From positions 558,001 to 622,000 of the forward strand of contig JAJSPD010000010.1 in assembly GCA_021307315.1 (NCBI GenBank): DNA of 64,000 nt, given 5' to 3'. A model generated the notes under the pieces. The model ran no database searches, was not told the origin of the DNA, and was given only the letters and a program-made list of their open reading frames with translations. The position numbers were made by a program, and so were the translations under genes. Shown here piece by piece: positions 12,291 through 24,231 of the stretch. This DNA is from Bisporella sp. PMI_857. Its lineage: Eukaryota > Ascomycota > Leotiomycetes > Helotiales > Helotiaceae. The stretch's first letter is position 1. Every line of letters starts with the position of its first letter.

Positions 12291-14123
12291 TACGAAGGCC
12301 CCGGTCAAAAATATGGGGATTACAGCGTATATCCACTAAAGTGCCTGTACTGTAATGGCCCACTTGATCTGGTACCTGAATTTTAGTGAACCCCCACTAT
12401 AATCTTAGGTGCTAAGGCCTATTCTAGCGAGATACCCACTATAATTATAGGGCCCAATAGGCAACTATAACGCTTTATTAGCATGTGTTGTTAATCGAGG
12501 GGTTAAAAAGAGGGTATATTTGTCTATCACCCACTTTCTCATAAGGATATACCCTAAGGAAACTCTAGGCATAGATCCCATGGATTTTGGCGCTCTTTTA
12601 GACTAAGCTAGTGGTTGGAGCTTTGAAGAGATATCAGATGAAGAGCCTGGTTTGGAACCCCTTCCCTCACCTACTCTCTTACCTCGAAATGGGCCGTCTA
12701 GCTCCAAAAAGCTGGTTCTCACGACTCAATTGGAGCTAGAATACAAGCGCTGCTTAGTTTTGAAGAGAAAGGAAGCTTTCAGGCGACCTTTGAGGAGATC
12801 CAGCGAAAGTCAGGTGTTACCAGATCAAGCGTCTATAAGATTAGAACCAAGGCAATATTATCACGCGGTTGGCAATCAGGGGATATGGTGGAAACCTGGC
12901 ATGTTGACGATGCTCCTAGGCCCGGGAGACCCAAAACCTCTACTGCAACTGCTTTGTTTATCGTAGCAACTGTTACAAGAAACTCGGCTATAAGGAGTTG
13001 GTCATGTGAGGGAATTGCAGACGAGGTATCAAAGACCCCTGGGAGACAGAAGGTTTCAGCAAGCACTGTATACCGAGTACTATTAGAGCATGGATATAGT
13101 GTCTTTAAGAGAATAGTAAAGCCGGGGTTGAAAGAGGGTGACAAGGACGAGCGATATAAGTGGTGCTCAGAACGGAAGGACTAGACACTTGAGGATTGGA
13201 AGGATATTATATTTTCAGATGAGCTAGCGTCCAACTAGGGGGCGTACGGGGCAAACGGCGAGTATGGAGAAAGAAGGACGAGACATATTACCAGCATTGT
13301 ACTATTAGGAGATTGAAGGGGTTATCGGAATTCATGTGGTGGAGCTGCTTCTCATATGATAAAAAGGGGCCTTATCACATTTGGAAAGATGAGACAAAGA
13401 AGGAGAAGGAAGCTTGCAAGGCAGATCTCAAGGCTAGAAACGATGCTCGGTATGAAGAAGATAAGGCAGAATAGGAGCTCAAATACGCCATGGAGAGAAT
13501 TCATATCACAAGAAATCAGCCAGGAAAGAGAGCTCAATTTAAGCATACCGAAGGGATAGGGGCTTATATTGTTAAGGAAGGGAATGGATGCATCAATTGG
13601 TACCTATATCAAGAGATCACCTTAAAACCACTCTTGCTGCTATTTGCTCAAGAGTGCAAGAAAGAGAGGTCTAATATTCAGGTATAGGAGGACAATACCC
13701 CTGCTCATGCATCACGATATCAAGCGGAGGTATTTAGTGCCTTTGATATCCAAAGAATGCTATGGCCAAGCAATTCTCCAGATCTTAATGCTATTGAACC
13801 TACTTGGTTTTGGGTGGAGAGAGAAACTACCAAACGTGGACCTATTTACTCCCATAAGCAACTGGAGAAGGATTGAATTAAATGCTGGAATGAGATGCCT
13901 CAAGAGAGAATCCAAGCTTGGATTGAGCGAATACCGCGCCATATTTAAGAGGTAATTGCTTTCAGGGGAGACAATTTGTATCAGAAAGGAAGGTTACAGG
14001 GCAAATCAAAGGCTAGAGTTCATTAAAAGCAAATAATATACTATATCCTCAATCGAGACTCGATTTGGGTGACCTTATAGGGGCATCAGGCACCTGTGGG
14101 GTGGTGAGACAGGGGCCTTCGTA
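12291..14123 (+). mobile_element. Tc1/mariner-type DNA transposon, inactive
   Basis: The element spans 12293-14121 (1829 bp). The left end CGAAGGCCCCGGTC (12293-12306) and the reverse complement of the right end, CGAAGGCCCCTGTC (14108-14121), match at 13 of 14 bases. Both ends are flanked by TA (12291-12292 and 14122-14123), the expected Tc1/mariner target duplication. The interior encodes a broken transposase. Size, ends and protein all agree with this superfamily. It lies upstream of the gene starting at 14511, so its right end could sit in that gene's promoter. Confidence 0.88.
12757..13970 (+). pseudogene. Decayed Tc1-like transposase
   Basis: Reading from 12757, an N-terminal helix-turn-helix is visible (EEIQRKSGVTRSSVY), then a second one around PGRPKTST and TVYRVLLEHGYS. 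A stop interrupts KD-TLEDWKDIIFSDE where a Trp codon would be expected, and another falls soon after FSDE. Further on, EDNTPAHAS (Asp codon 13691-13693) and DLNAIEPTW (Glu codon 13796-13798) lie in one frame 34 residues apart, giving the DD34E spacing of Tc1 transposases. Several stops and frame changes make it non-functional. TGG-to-TAG and CAG-to-TAG type stops fit RIP. Confidence 0.85.
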
Positions 14124-14510
14124 CCTGTGATATTGATCCACCAAGGCCCTATTAACCCTAACTAGGTCACTCCAATGTTTTAATACTAACTGTTGGCATC
14201 TGGGGAAATCCGTGTTGTTGGCGACGAGGAACGGTCGCTGAAACATTGGGCGCAATGCCCCGCCGCGATCCCATTAGCAGCTCTGGGGGGGAAGGCCCCC
14301 TGTTCCAGCGACGACAACCCTGCTCCTGCCTTAGTGCAGCGACACAACCCTGCGTTTGGACCATTTGAGCCTGGCGCAGCGACGTCAGCGGGAGATCACC
14401 TTGATCCTGAACTTTTGCATCTCTCTCTAACCTTATAAACACTGATATGCTTCCACGATGTCTTTAATCAATACTGTACTCTCACTTACTGCCGGTTGAG
14501 TCCATTAGCC
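14124..14510 (+). promoter_or_regulatory. Upstream region of the Zn2Cys6 gene
   Basis: 387 bases between the transposon end and the start codon. It contains a GC-rich stretch with short inverted repeats (around 14255-14320, GGGGGG and CCCCC). No clear TATA or binding site can be assigned. The promoter and 5' leader must lie here unless transcription starts inside the transposon. Confidence 0.4.
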
Positions 14511-14768
14511 ATGGCGAATGATACCATAGCCCACGATCCCAACAGCCCCTTCCACGATATAGTGCCTGGCTCGGACTATTTTCCCTTGAACGAAGCTCCA
14601 GTTCCGATAAACAATCACAACTTCGGTGCCCCAGCTGGTGATCCTTTCGCAGAGCACCAATTCTGGCCGATTGCAGCAGAAGATTTCGCTTTCCAGTACC
14701 CTTCATCTACACTTGGTACTGAAGTTTTCCGTGCAACGAATCAGTGGCTGCAACCTGTATGTACTGCA

Positions 14769-14824
<56 letters not shown>

Positions 14825-17385
14825 CATTGCAACGAATATCTTGCTGACTAGGCGGAATGAATAGCACCCTGATTACCGTCCTCCTAACCAAGATCGAGAC
14901 CTTTTGCAGTCTGCACCTGCAGCCCCAATATCAATTCGCTTGCAATTGGGAAGATCGCGCGAAATAAACCAACGATCCACACCTATTCCTCTACCCCCAG
15001 CCACCGCCCCTCGGGAGCGAGTATTATCTCAATACTTCCCCACACTTCCGCATGATCGGATAGGCCATCTCTATGATGGACAAGACTTTCCTTTAAGCCA
15101 GCGGGAACTCTTTAGCACACAGCCGCCCCGGCCTCAAAAGGTGCCATTGGAATGGCAAATTGCTGCAGCAGGTAGATTCTACGAAGCTCCCCAAGCCGGA
15201 ACACTTCCACACATAGCTCCAAGCCATCGATACCCAGTTGACATCGGTCACCATCTAGGAAGTAATGTGACCCCCTTACCAACATCAACTCCGACACCCA
15301 AGAGTCAGCGATGTTTCGAATGTTGTTTTGCTCACAAACCGGTTAGTGACACATTCTCCCTCTCACTGTATCTGCTAAGAAGCATAGTGTACAATTAGTA
15401 TCCCCGGATCTCCCTGTGATCGTTGCACCCAGCTATACGATAACATGTGTGCGACTCAAAGGCATTCCAAGCTGCTGAACGATGCCTCGTTATTATCTGT
15501 AGAAATTGTTGTTTTCTTCGATATGAGTATGCTTCTTTCTTTAATGCCATATTAGCAGACCGCTTACTGGGCAATAGGGTCAACTCAGAATCTCCTCAGC
15601 CAGCTGAGAGGAGCAGCAGAAGCTATTACTAATCTACGGCCCGGAATTACACTCGAAGACTACTTCAAAGGTTCCATTGTATGCCACATGGATAATCGGA
15701 TTATCTCGAATTCAAGCTTTTCCGTAACCGGTGTTCCAGTTGTTGTTAAGCATTTGGCAACTACACGGACAGCGCTAGCCCTTGCAGAATCATCGAATCA
15801 AAGATTTCCTCTTCCCGGACTAGATGATATCCAGATGGACAGTTTTATTGACGTTTCAAATCGCATGCGTGATCTGCAAGAGCTTCATCGGAGCGAGGTA
15901 AAGCCAGTCTATTCCATCTGCTTTACATATCTCACATCTGTATAGCAAGCCATCATCATCACCGCGCTTCGGTGTTCGGATTATATTGGCATTCTTTTCA
16001 ACTGGGATCTCAATGCCATTTGTTTCGAGGGCATCAGTTCTGTCCCCCAAGCAAAGAATCTGGTGCTTGAGACTGCATATGCGATGTCGTACCGAGTTCA
16101 ACAACTGTTGATGATTCTCTGCCACGAAGTCAATCAGTCCTTGCTTGGGAATTACGCGCAAGATCCTGCAACAATAGCATGTGCACTGAGAATTGTTTAC
16201 CAGTCGATCGATCGTTTCAAGAAGTTAAAATGGAATGCGGGGAGTCTTCAAGATTTGGTAAGATCAACCCCTCAACATGCTCCTCACTCTCATACCAATT
16301 AATGGTTCTTAGAGAAATTTTCTCAATGGGTTACACGAACGAGCGCCAGCGGCCCTCAAAGCGCTAGATCGTTATCGCGTGAATGTAGCGTTCCTTCGAT
16401 GCGGACAGATAAGCCAAAATGTGAAGGCTTTCCAAGCCCTCATTGACGCGAAAAAGACGCCCAAAGGTGCAATTAGTTTTACTTATCAGCGCTACCGCGT
16501 GGATGACGTTTTTCTTCTTCAACCTAAATTATAGTAAGTAGAGGATGAGTTACTATTCTGTACGCTATCATGCTGATCAGATCTAGTTCTCAGCAAACTT
16601 ACACTGAGGTGCTTGAGACGCGCATGGTTAACTGGGACATATTTGAGTTCGAGTCATTTTATCCTTCCGACTTCGATCAGATTGAAAATCAGACGCTAAA
16701 GAACGTAGAAAAGTCTCACGCCATGGGAACCTCTTCGAAGATCACAGTGGCCGAACTAGTCCAACGGGATAAAGTCTCGACTAAAACGTCGTACGGATCT
16801 TTGAGCTCAGTGTCATGTGAAACTGGCTCCGTGGTTGACGGTGGAAGTGAGCATGACCAATATACAACTACGCCATCCCTCACGATGAACAAAACACTGC
16901 CGGAAAAAAGCGAAACGAGTTTGGACGCAAAAATCCGGCGCACTGAAACCCGGTTGGAGAATCTGAAGAAATTGAAGTCGAGTGAACGCCACCTAACAGA
17001 TGAAGCTGATACACACGAAGACTGGGCTGGTTTTGTGGAACCACAGGGGCCGCCAATCGACGTAGAAAACCAGTCTCGGGTATCGAAAATGCTTTCGAGA
17101 ATGAAAGAGGTGGTTTCCACTTCAATCACTTCAGCAACTAACCTGAACCTTGAAAAACGAAGGCGACATCAGAACACTTCACCGCTGCCTCCTGGACTCC
17201 ATACGCCTTTCGATTTACCGGCCCCTCAATCTCCGGCTACCAAGCGAGTTCGTACAGGCGAACCCTCTCTAGATCCTGTCACATTCTCTGAAATGAATGA
17301 TAAGGCGGATCTCTTCGACCAGACGAATCTATCATCCGGGTGGGATCATGTTTTCAATTACGAACTTTATGAGGCCGCGAACTAG
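14511..17385 (+). CDS. Zn2Cys6 protein with intron-split cluster
   Basis: Seven exons join in frame: 14511-14756, 14865-15341, 15388-15498, 15556-15897, 15946-16257, 16313-16533 and 16587-17385, giving 835 residues. Exon 2 ends with RCFECCFAHKP and exon 3 begins with CTISIPGSPCDRC. Together they give C232-x2-C235-x6-C242-x8-C251-x2-C254-x7-C262, a full Zn2Cys6 binuclear cluster. The cluster is internal, not near the N-terminus as in most such transcription factors, and follows a Pro/Gln-rich region. The following 300 residues are helical and have no named domain. The C-terminus (exon 7) is polar, with a basic KRRRHQ stretch that could be a nuclear signal. Likely a sequence-specific regulator; targets unknown. 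The border of exon 3 at 15498 is the weakest. Intron 1 holds a TC microsatellite. Confidence 0.8.
14771..14822. repeat. (TC)26 microsatellite in intron 1
   Basis: A pure TC dinucleotide run of 52 bases inside the first intron (14757-14864) of the Zn2Cys6 gene, between the GTATGT donor and the branch region. It supplies a long pyrimidine tract and is probably length-variable between strains. Confidence 0.95.
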
Positions 17386-17697
17386 ATATTTCTGGCGGAG
17401 ACCAGAATTTGGGTCAGAATACTAAGTGTTAGCACATTTCTTTTCTATTGACCATAGAACAAAAATAAAGCATGAGCTGCTCAGGATTCTAGGGGCTAAT
17501 TAGACATCTCAATTACATTCAATGATTGCGACATCAGCTTCGATCCCAGGAACCCTCCCTTGACCCTAAGAAAATCTCTGGGGATCAATCCCAGGTCATT
17601 ATATATGACAGGGGTAGTAATAAAGCTATACAAATCGCTCAATATTGCCCTATCGGCTCGCATACTTCCATTGGTCGCGAAAATAATATAAGAGAAT
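17386..17697. other. Intergenic spacer
   Basis: 3' flank of the Zn2Cys6 gene. No frame, RNA or repeat I can support. Confidence 0.5.
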
Positions 17698-18002
17698 AGA
17701 AGTCAGATCAAGTGTAATTAGCTAAAAAGTAAGAAGCCAAAATATGTGATAATACAGCAAATCTTGTTTAGGATGATCAGGCTTGCTCAGGTGAGTTGCC
17801 CAGATTACTCAGGTTGCTCAAGCGACGAGGGTGAGTAGCGCCTGAGCAAGAGCAGCAAGCTTACTGACCCCATACGGCACTCAAGAAAGAGAAAGTTGAT
17901 TCATGATATCTTGATATTCAAGAACACCTTCTCTCCTTAGTTTAGTATTTCCATAATAAAACCCATCTATTAGTCTACAACTAGACGCCAGGGTTCGTGA
18001 CA
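17698..18002 (+). repeat. Dispersed repeat copy C (solo-LTR-like)
   Basis: It matches 11243-11400, for example AGTCAGATCAAGTGTnATTnGCTAAAAAG, and has an extra internal stretch of repeated CTCAG/GCTCA words. Many G positions of copy B are A here, as in GTAATTAGC against GTGATTGGC. It ends in GGTTCGTGACA, a CA terminus typical of LTR 3' ends; the matching TG start was not found. Probably a mutated solo LTR fragment. Confidence 0.6.
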
Positions 18003-18291
18003 GTAAATATCTAAAGCATAGGAGCTAAGGAAACAAAATAATAGAGGTAACAACAATTTTCTCAATGTTAAATTGTTTTTTATTGTACAACTGCTTTGAA
18101 TATATTCTAACTTTGGCGCTAGTAGAGCAAATAGTAAATGTTAATTGTACATTAGTGTAAAGGTGGTAAAGGCTTGGGTGAAGTTGACACATTTTCAAAG
18201 GAAGAAACAATTTCTGACAGACTCCATAAGCATTGAAGTGATAAGAGGCTTGATAGTAAGTACAATACCACGCATTAAGTAAAGCGTCTAT

Positions 18292-21200
18292 CTAGCTTTT
18301 CAATTTAGGTCCCTGAAGTCTCTCGAGCCTCCCCCTATACCTTCGCGGTTCCATAAAGTCGGAAAAGTCAAGTTTATGTGCTACGTAGTACTGTCTTGAC
18401 AACGCAGATATATCCTTCTCTTTGTAGTCATTGTTGCCCCCTTCAGATGAAAACTCTTGATTCAAGAGAAGCTCCATTATTTTCTGAGAGTTCTCATAGT
18501 TACCAGCTACTGTCTTGATGACATTACTAGTAATATCAACCTGATGGAAAGCCAAAAGATGTCTCACAGTAACATCATTATGCCGCGAGAGTATCATTTG
18601 TACGGCTGATGGAGTAATCGCGGGCTGTAGCTGAAGTAATAGATTAATGCATTTTTTACCATCGGGTATATCATAGGTATTAAATAGATCTTTCCAATCA
18701 AGTTGAAAATCAGCAGCTGCTCCTCGTTCCAGTAGATCTAGAAGTGGGCCCTGGGTATCTGATTTAGTCATCTGGTTTGCCCAGCCGTATAGGCCGAGTA
18801 GAAAGTACCTAGCAGATGGATGAAGTCCATCCCGACGGATTACTGCTTCCAATACATTGCGTGTATTGTTCTCTAGTTCGTCTTTAGTCCATGATAGGCT
18901 AGTATTTGGGTGAAGTCCAGACATAATCTGATGCAAGTACTTTGCAAGAAATATCATCTTCCAAACAGGCTGCAGGTCGAGTACCAGCCTCTCAATCAGC
19001 CCTTTATTATTCTTCCTGTTGCTTCTTTTGATAGATCTAGAAGCAGTCACACAATCCCGGGTCCTATCCCAGCTTGATAATTGCTTAGCCAAGTGGTCAA
19101 ATGCGCCTTGTCCAAAGACACTAGAGCCATCGAGTAGACACCTGATAAGGTGTAGGTGATCCATGTATTCTACAACTAGAAGGACAAACTCCTCAATTTC
19201 ATTGTCGTTAAAGTTTAGCAAAGGGGGTTCTGTACCTCCCAATATAGCGTACGAAGATCGAATTTTAAATTGTGCAGCAGCATCAACCAAAGCGATATTC
19301 CAATATTCAGATGGTAAGTGGAAATCTTTACTCTCTTCTAACAGTATGTGAATAACTTGATCCCCATCATAACAAGCGGCTACTTGAGCGCAGTTCAGGC
19401 CGCTTGAATTTTTTAATGTGAAAGCATGTACAGAGCCTTTCTGCCGGAGCAATTCAGTAACTATTTCAGTCAAGTGAAACTGGCATGCAACCGAGAGAGG
19501 ATCTTCGTAGCAGTACAAAAGTTTTGTCAACGAAGGTGCGGTCGTCTTTAAATGGGAAGCTTTATGCATAGCGTTGTGTCGTAAGCGGCTAATCCATCTT
19601 GAGAATGCATCACCTGGCGCAAGGCTGGCCGGTTCTGGGCCTATCATGAAAGTTTTAAGAAGTCTCCAAAGCTCCCCCACGGCTCGTTGATTGGCTGAAT
19701 GCATAGCGTATTCAGGCCAGTATAAATCGGCATGCTTCGTAAAGAGTAGCTTAGATCTTAGAGCTTGAGAGCCCGCAAACTTTCCCTCATCATACTGTGA
19801 GTCTTGTGGAGTGTGGCATATCCAAGACAGGCATTGCTGCGCCGCGAAAGCATTGCACTCAGCTGCGGAATAAGGACGAAGGATCTCCAGGTATTCCTTC
19901 ACTGAAAGATGGGCAAATCGATATATATCACTAAACTCATCATAGATTACTAAGTTGCAGCATATGCTCAGCAGATCAGCCTTTGTCAGAACTACAGAAG
20001 TATCGAAGGATACAGCCAGGGTAAACGCCTCCGCACGAAGCGATGTTCTTGCACATAAAAGCCACCGGAAGACTCGTGATGCCAACATGGGATTGGGCTC
20101 TTCAGATTTGGCGATTTGCGACATAACGCCATCGTAAGAATTTGTGAGATTTCGAGGCAAGGTTCCAAGGGCATTCAAAACATTTTCTCTTGTTTTAACG
20201 CGTGATGGGTCGCAGAGATGTTCAATATGAAGAGAGACCAATCGAAACATCCCCTCCGCTTTCTGGATCAGAATATCGATTATTTTCTGTCTCAATTGTT
20301 TGGAAACATTTCCGCAAAGCAGTCTCTGCTTGCGAATAGCTTCATCCACCCGGAAAACGACGAAACGGCGGATATCTTCTTCATTGTTGTTAGCATGAAT
20401 ATAGAGATTCGGCGTTTTTGTGAGACGATGGGCTAAATCGTGATCGTCTCTACTGCTCAGAAATACTTTCACAACATTATCAGACTTTCTCATGATAGTT
20501 TCTAGTCCGTCCAAGAGGGCTTGTCGCCGACTAGGGTCGCATTCGTCTAAACCATCAATGATGATTAATGCCGGATTATCTTTTAGTAGTGATAGGATAA
20601 CCTTAATTGTTTCGTCCAGGTCAAGCTGCTCCAGTTTTCTTCCCCTGGCTTCACGCTTTTTCATTAGATATGCGCTGACAACGGGCTTACGGACAGAGAT
20701 TTCCTCGTTGACTGAAGACAACTGTTCTAGGATACTTCTCAGCGCCTCTTCAGGGTCAGATCTTTCAGGCTCGTTGGTGTCTTGTGCACAGTAGAAGAAT
20801 CCGAGAGAAGGCGACATATCCTCTACTTGGTTACGGGCGATCAGATATTCGATAACTTTTGCCACCAACATACTTTTACCAGAGCCAGGTATTCCATGTA
20901 GCCATAATATGGATGATGTGCTAGATCCAAGCCAGTCTATAAATGTCTGATGATTCAACAACCACTCGCCTGAATCGGGTAACAAGCCTTTGACCTTGGA
21001 ACGGTGGTGGCTCCAATACTGCACCTCTGATAACCACCTGAATATCTCCACCCGCTCTTTTACTTCTAGCTTGTCCTGGAATGCGGAGAGCTGGACTGCA
21101 AACCGACTTACAGGCTCCTGAAAACTTCTGGCTATCGTGTTCAGCTCGTCTCTTAGTTCATCAAATGCGGTATCTTGCGCCTTGGCACGAGATATTACAC

Positions 21201-22065
21201 TCTCCATGCTAAGACGGATTTTGGCAAAATTTGCCTTGATATGTCCTAAGGATGCGCTTGATTGAGATAATACATCACCTGAGATGATCTTAATATATTC
21301 CTGTACCCTCTCTTCTTTTGACTTGATAATTGCTACATGTTTGGAAGATTCATCCTCCAATTGGAGAACACTCTTTGCAATGCGAGTAACAGTTCTTTGA
21401 CTGAAGTATTGGTGTGCCTTAAGAAGATATTCCAGTATAGCAGTATATACTTGCAAAATAGCAACCCTCAACGAGCTTTGTGCGATAGAGATTTGTTGAA
21501 GGTAAATATATTCAACAAACTCATATCGGGCGATAAGGTTGAAAATATATTCTAGGCCCTCAAGCATAGCACCATGAGCCTGCGCATCGTTGACAGCTGC
21601 CTATCGAGAGTGAGTGAGAGGTACGGCACTGGAATCCTGATTCACCTGAAGTACAAACCTGGCGGCCGCCCAAGGTAGAGCTGAATGAATCGGGTCGTAT
21701 TGAATTATAATATCTCCAATGCTCTTCAATTTCTCTATCCAAACCACCATCTTCCCAAAGACGTCTCGCAAAATTACGACCTCGCCTTTACGATTCTTCC
21801 ACTTCCAACGCTTTCCAAGAGATGCTTGTTCTGCTCCGCGAACTATGGCGAGAATTTCCACCAACAGCTCTCGGCGATCAGAAAGCTGGGGATGAAATAC
21901 TCCCAGCTGCCCGGCGCCAAGCTGGTTCTGTGCTTCTTGCCAAAGAGCCAAACTCTGAAAAGTTCTGGGGGGATCAGCGTTAAACACAATAAGGTTTGTC
22001 GGACAATAATTGCCTTACTCAACATGAGCTGCAGTATTGGATGAAGCGGGGAGCATGGAATCCAT
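18292..22065 (-). CDS. NLR-type STAND NTPase (NACHT)
   Basis: Minus-strand exons 22065-22019, 21964-21646 and 21600-18292 join in frame to 1224 residues. The two upstream introns (54 and 45 bp) have GTAAGG and GTGAAT donors. The first ATG of exon 1 (22063-22065) is followed by a second in-frame ATG three codons later. Residues about 16-340 form the fungal NACHT-associated N-terminal domain (motifs IIIQYDPIHSALPWAAARFVLQ and RYEFVEYIYL). The P-loop GIPGSGKSM lies at about 358-366 and Walker B is ALIIIDGLDECD. A winged-helix-like region with HLSVKEYLE follows. The last 450 residues are helical, perhaps degenerate ankyrin-type repeats. Such proteins act as oligomerising switches in non-self recognition and programmed cell death. 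There are no stops in 3.3 kb of exon 3, so the gene looks intact. Confidence 0.88.
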
Positions 22066-24231
22066 TGTGTCTCCTGCGTTGTCGAGTAGATTCATATCAA
22101 ATCATTAGCTTTCAAGCCTACATTGATGGGGTAACCATCAAAGCCGGATGGCCGTATGAGGCTCAGCACAAGTAGCCACAATATCATGAAGCATGAGGTG
22201 GCAGAGTCTCGTAATCCAAACGACAAAATGCAGCCTGTATTTGAATGATGACCTTCTTTACAGTAATGGCTAAAGTAGCTAGATGGTGTACCCCAACCTG
22301 TCAAAAGATTCAGGGCATGCGATAATGCTGAAAGAGCCAAACCCCGATCGAGAGGTGAATGGTGGAATGTCATCCTCTGCACAAGCGAATAACTTTGTGG
22401 CTGTGTGATGAGGTGTTGTCGAATAGGAAGCTTACATGCTGCAGACCTTCCATGCACACGTGATCTGAATTCGGGAGAGTGACCTCGTATAAGGCTTAGC
22501 TGCCCATATGCAACCATCTAGTTTGAATAGGAATCACGGATATGCTAGTTTAGTTGTTATAGAAACGAACGAAGAGAATAAATCTCGGAGTTTACGGGAA
22601 AATGATAAAAGTAATACATCAATCCTTACCTATAGCCTATATGGTCACGTGTAGTGGGCTAAGAATTCAGGAAACATAAACTCGAAGAATACTCGGCTCC
22701 CTCTAACACTAATAGTTATTTGTTCACTCTGTTTAGTGACTAGCCTTCCTGGGTGCCCGATCAATTCTATTGAACGCAACTCATTTTCACAACCTAGGCT
22801 CAGTCACGAACCTATGATGTACTAGAGAAGTAGAGAGCCTTTGGTGCTTAATTAGCATTACCTGAATGTAAAAGATTAAATAACTGTATTCAATAATTCC
22901 AAAGTATTTTATTAACACTTTTAGACTAATGTTTTAGCCATTGTCTCACTTTTATAACTTTTATTATTAAATCCAATTTCCAAGAGGTGTCAGTTTCAAA
23001 TGATTGCTTTAAAGTATGTGTTATACGTAAATGATGATTACTTTCATTTTCTCAAGAATACAAGAATAATGCAAAAGGCGAGAATGATTTATCTTTCTGG
23101 GGCTATTTTTCTTAATTATATTCTGTATCTCTAATAGTAACTCAAAGGCCATATTATAATCCGGCTGATTAGAGGTCCTTTTTGGTATGACAGTTGGAAG
23201 GAGGGTGCATAAACAAAGTAGCAAGGCAGGAGCACCTATAGCACGAAGTTTCTTGCCTTTGAGCAGCGAGAGTGCATTTTCAAGCACCAGAAGGAGATCA
23301 AGGAGAAGAAGCATGAGTGGCCTAAGAGGAGCGGCACCAGAGGCAAAACTAAGCTAGACATAGCACAAGGTTCAATAACAACAGACGAGAGGGGGCTTAC
23401 AGCAGACACAAGGAAGGAGTTCAGACCGTGGGTCTGAAACTAGACGAGGATATGGAAGCGAGAAGGGTTGGGAGGACAACGTCCCCACCCCTTAGGCACA
23501 TAAACTATAACCACCGGAAATTTTATTCAGACTGCGGTGTCTCGATACCTCGAGTCTCTAAAATCAATTATTTCACTAATTTCCCGTATGCTTCTTTCTC
23601 CATACGTCCTTATGTGGATGGTGCCTGCGGACCGGTTGCCAACTTAGCACATTTCGAAACAACTCGAAGCATTGAGGGCCTTCATGCATTTCCTTTGTGA
23701 AATACGATGATACAGAGGGGCAGTATCAAGGTCAGTAGTGGTGACTGCTGGTTTGAGGAATATTGCAAAGGGGTATCTTAACAACTGTTGGACGCCAAGA
23801 CCTTCCACCTTCCAGGGTGCTTCTAGCGCCACTTGCGTTCTCCACGCGGAAGAACTAGTGGCGATATGTAGCTAGTAAGTACCTTGCCATTCACCTTGTT
23901 TATCAGAATCCCGGGATCTACGAGCGATAGCAAGGGGCTGTGGGGACCTCTGCTCCCACATCCGGAGCGCCGAGCGCATGAGTAGGCTCATTTTACTCTC
24001 GCGGTATACAAGCTCAATCGAGAAATCCAACGAGATCCACATAAAGCTTCAATAGTTGCATATCCTCGTACCTTCGCGTACACAGTTTCCGAGGTTCACA
24101 TATCAGAGGTAGGTAAATTGCTCAAGTTCCTCTTCCCCGATCATGGCAAGAGAATCCCTTCTTTCTCGTTCTCTATCAACTTCATTCTTTTGAGTACTTG
24201 CAAGAATCTCCTTCCCATTCCTTCGGACATC
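22066..24231. other. Intergenic, no supported gene
   Basis: Shared upstream region between the minus-strand NLR gene and the plus-strand lipase, which are transcribed divergently. A minus-strand open frame at 22092-22517 has no motif and no consistent start. An AT-rich patch at 22840-23060 separates the two ends. The stretch 23220-23370 is rich in AGAAG/GGAG words, and I see no function for it. Confidence 0.5.

Noticed and set aside
15679..15740. Possible GTATGC splice donor in exon 4 of the Zn2Cys6 gene
   Set aside because: The frame stays open through it and no acceptor gives a consistent phase, so no intron was placed there.
22092..22517. 141-codon minus-strand open frame upstream of the NLR gene
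   Set aside because: No motif, and the NLR start with its own first exon lies just downstream; likely untranslated or promoter DNA.
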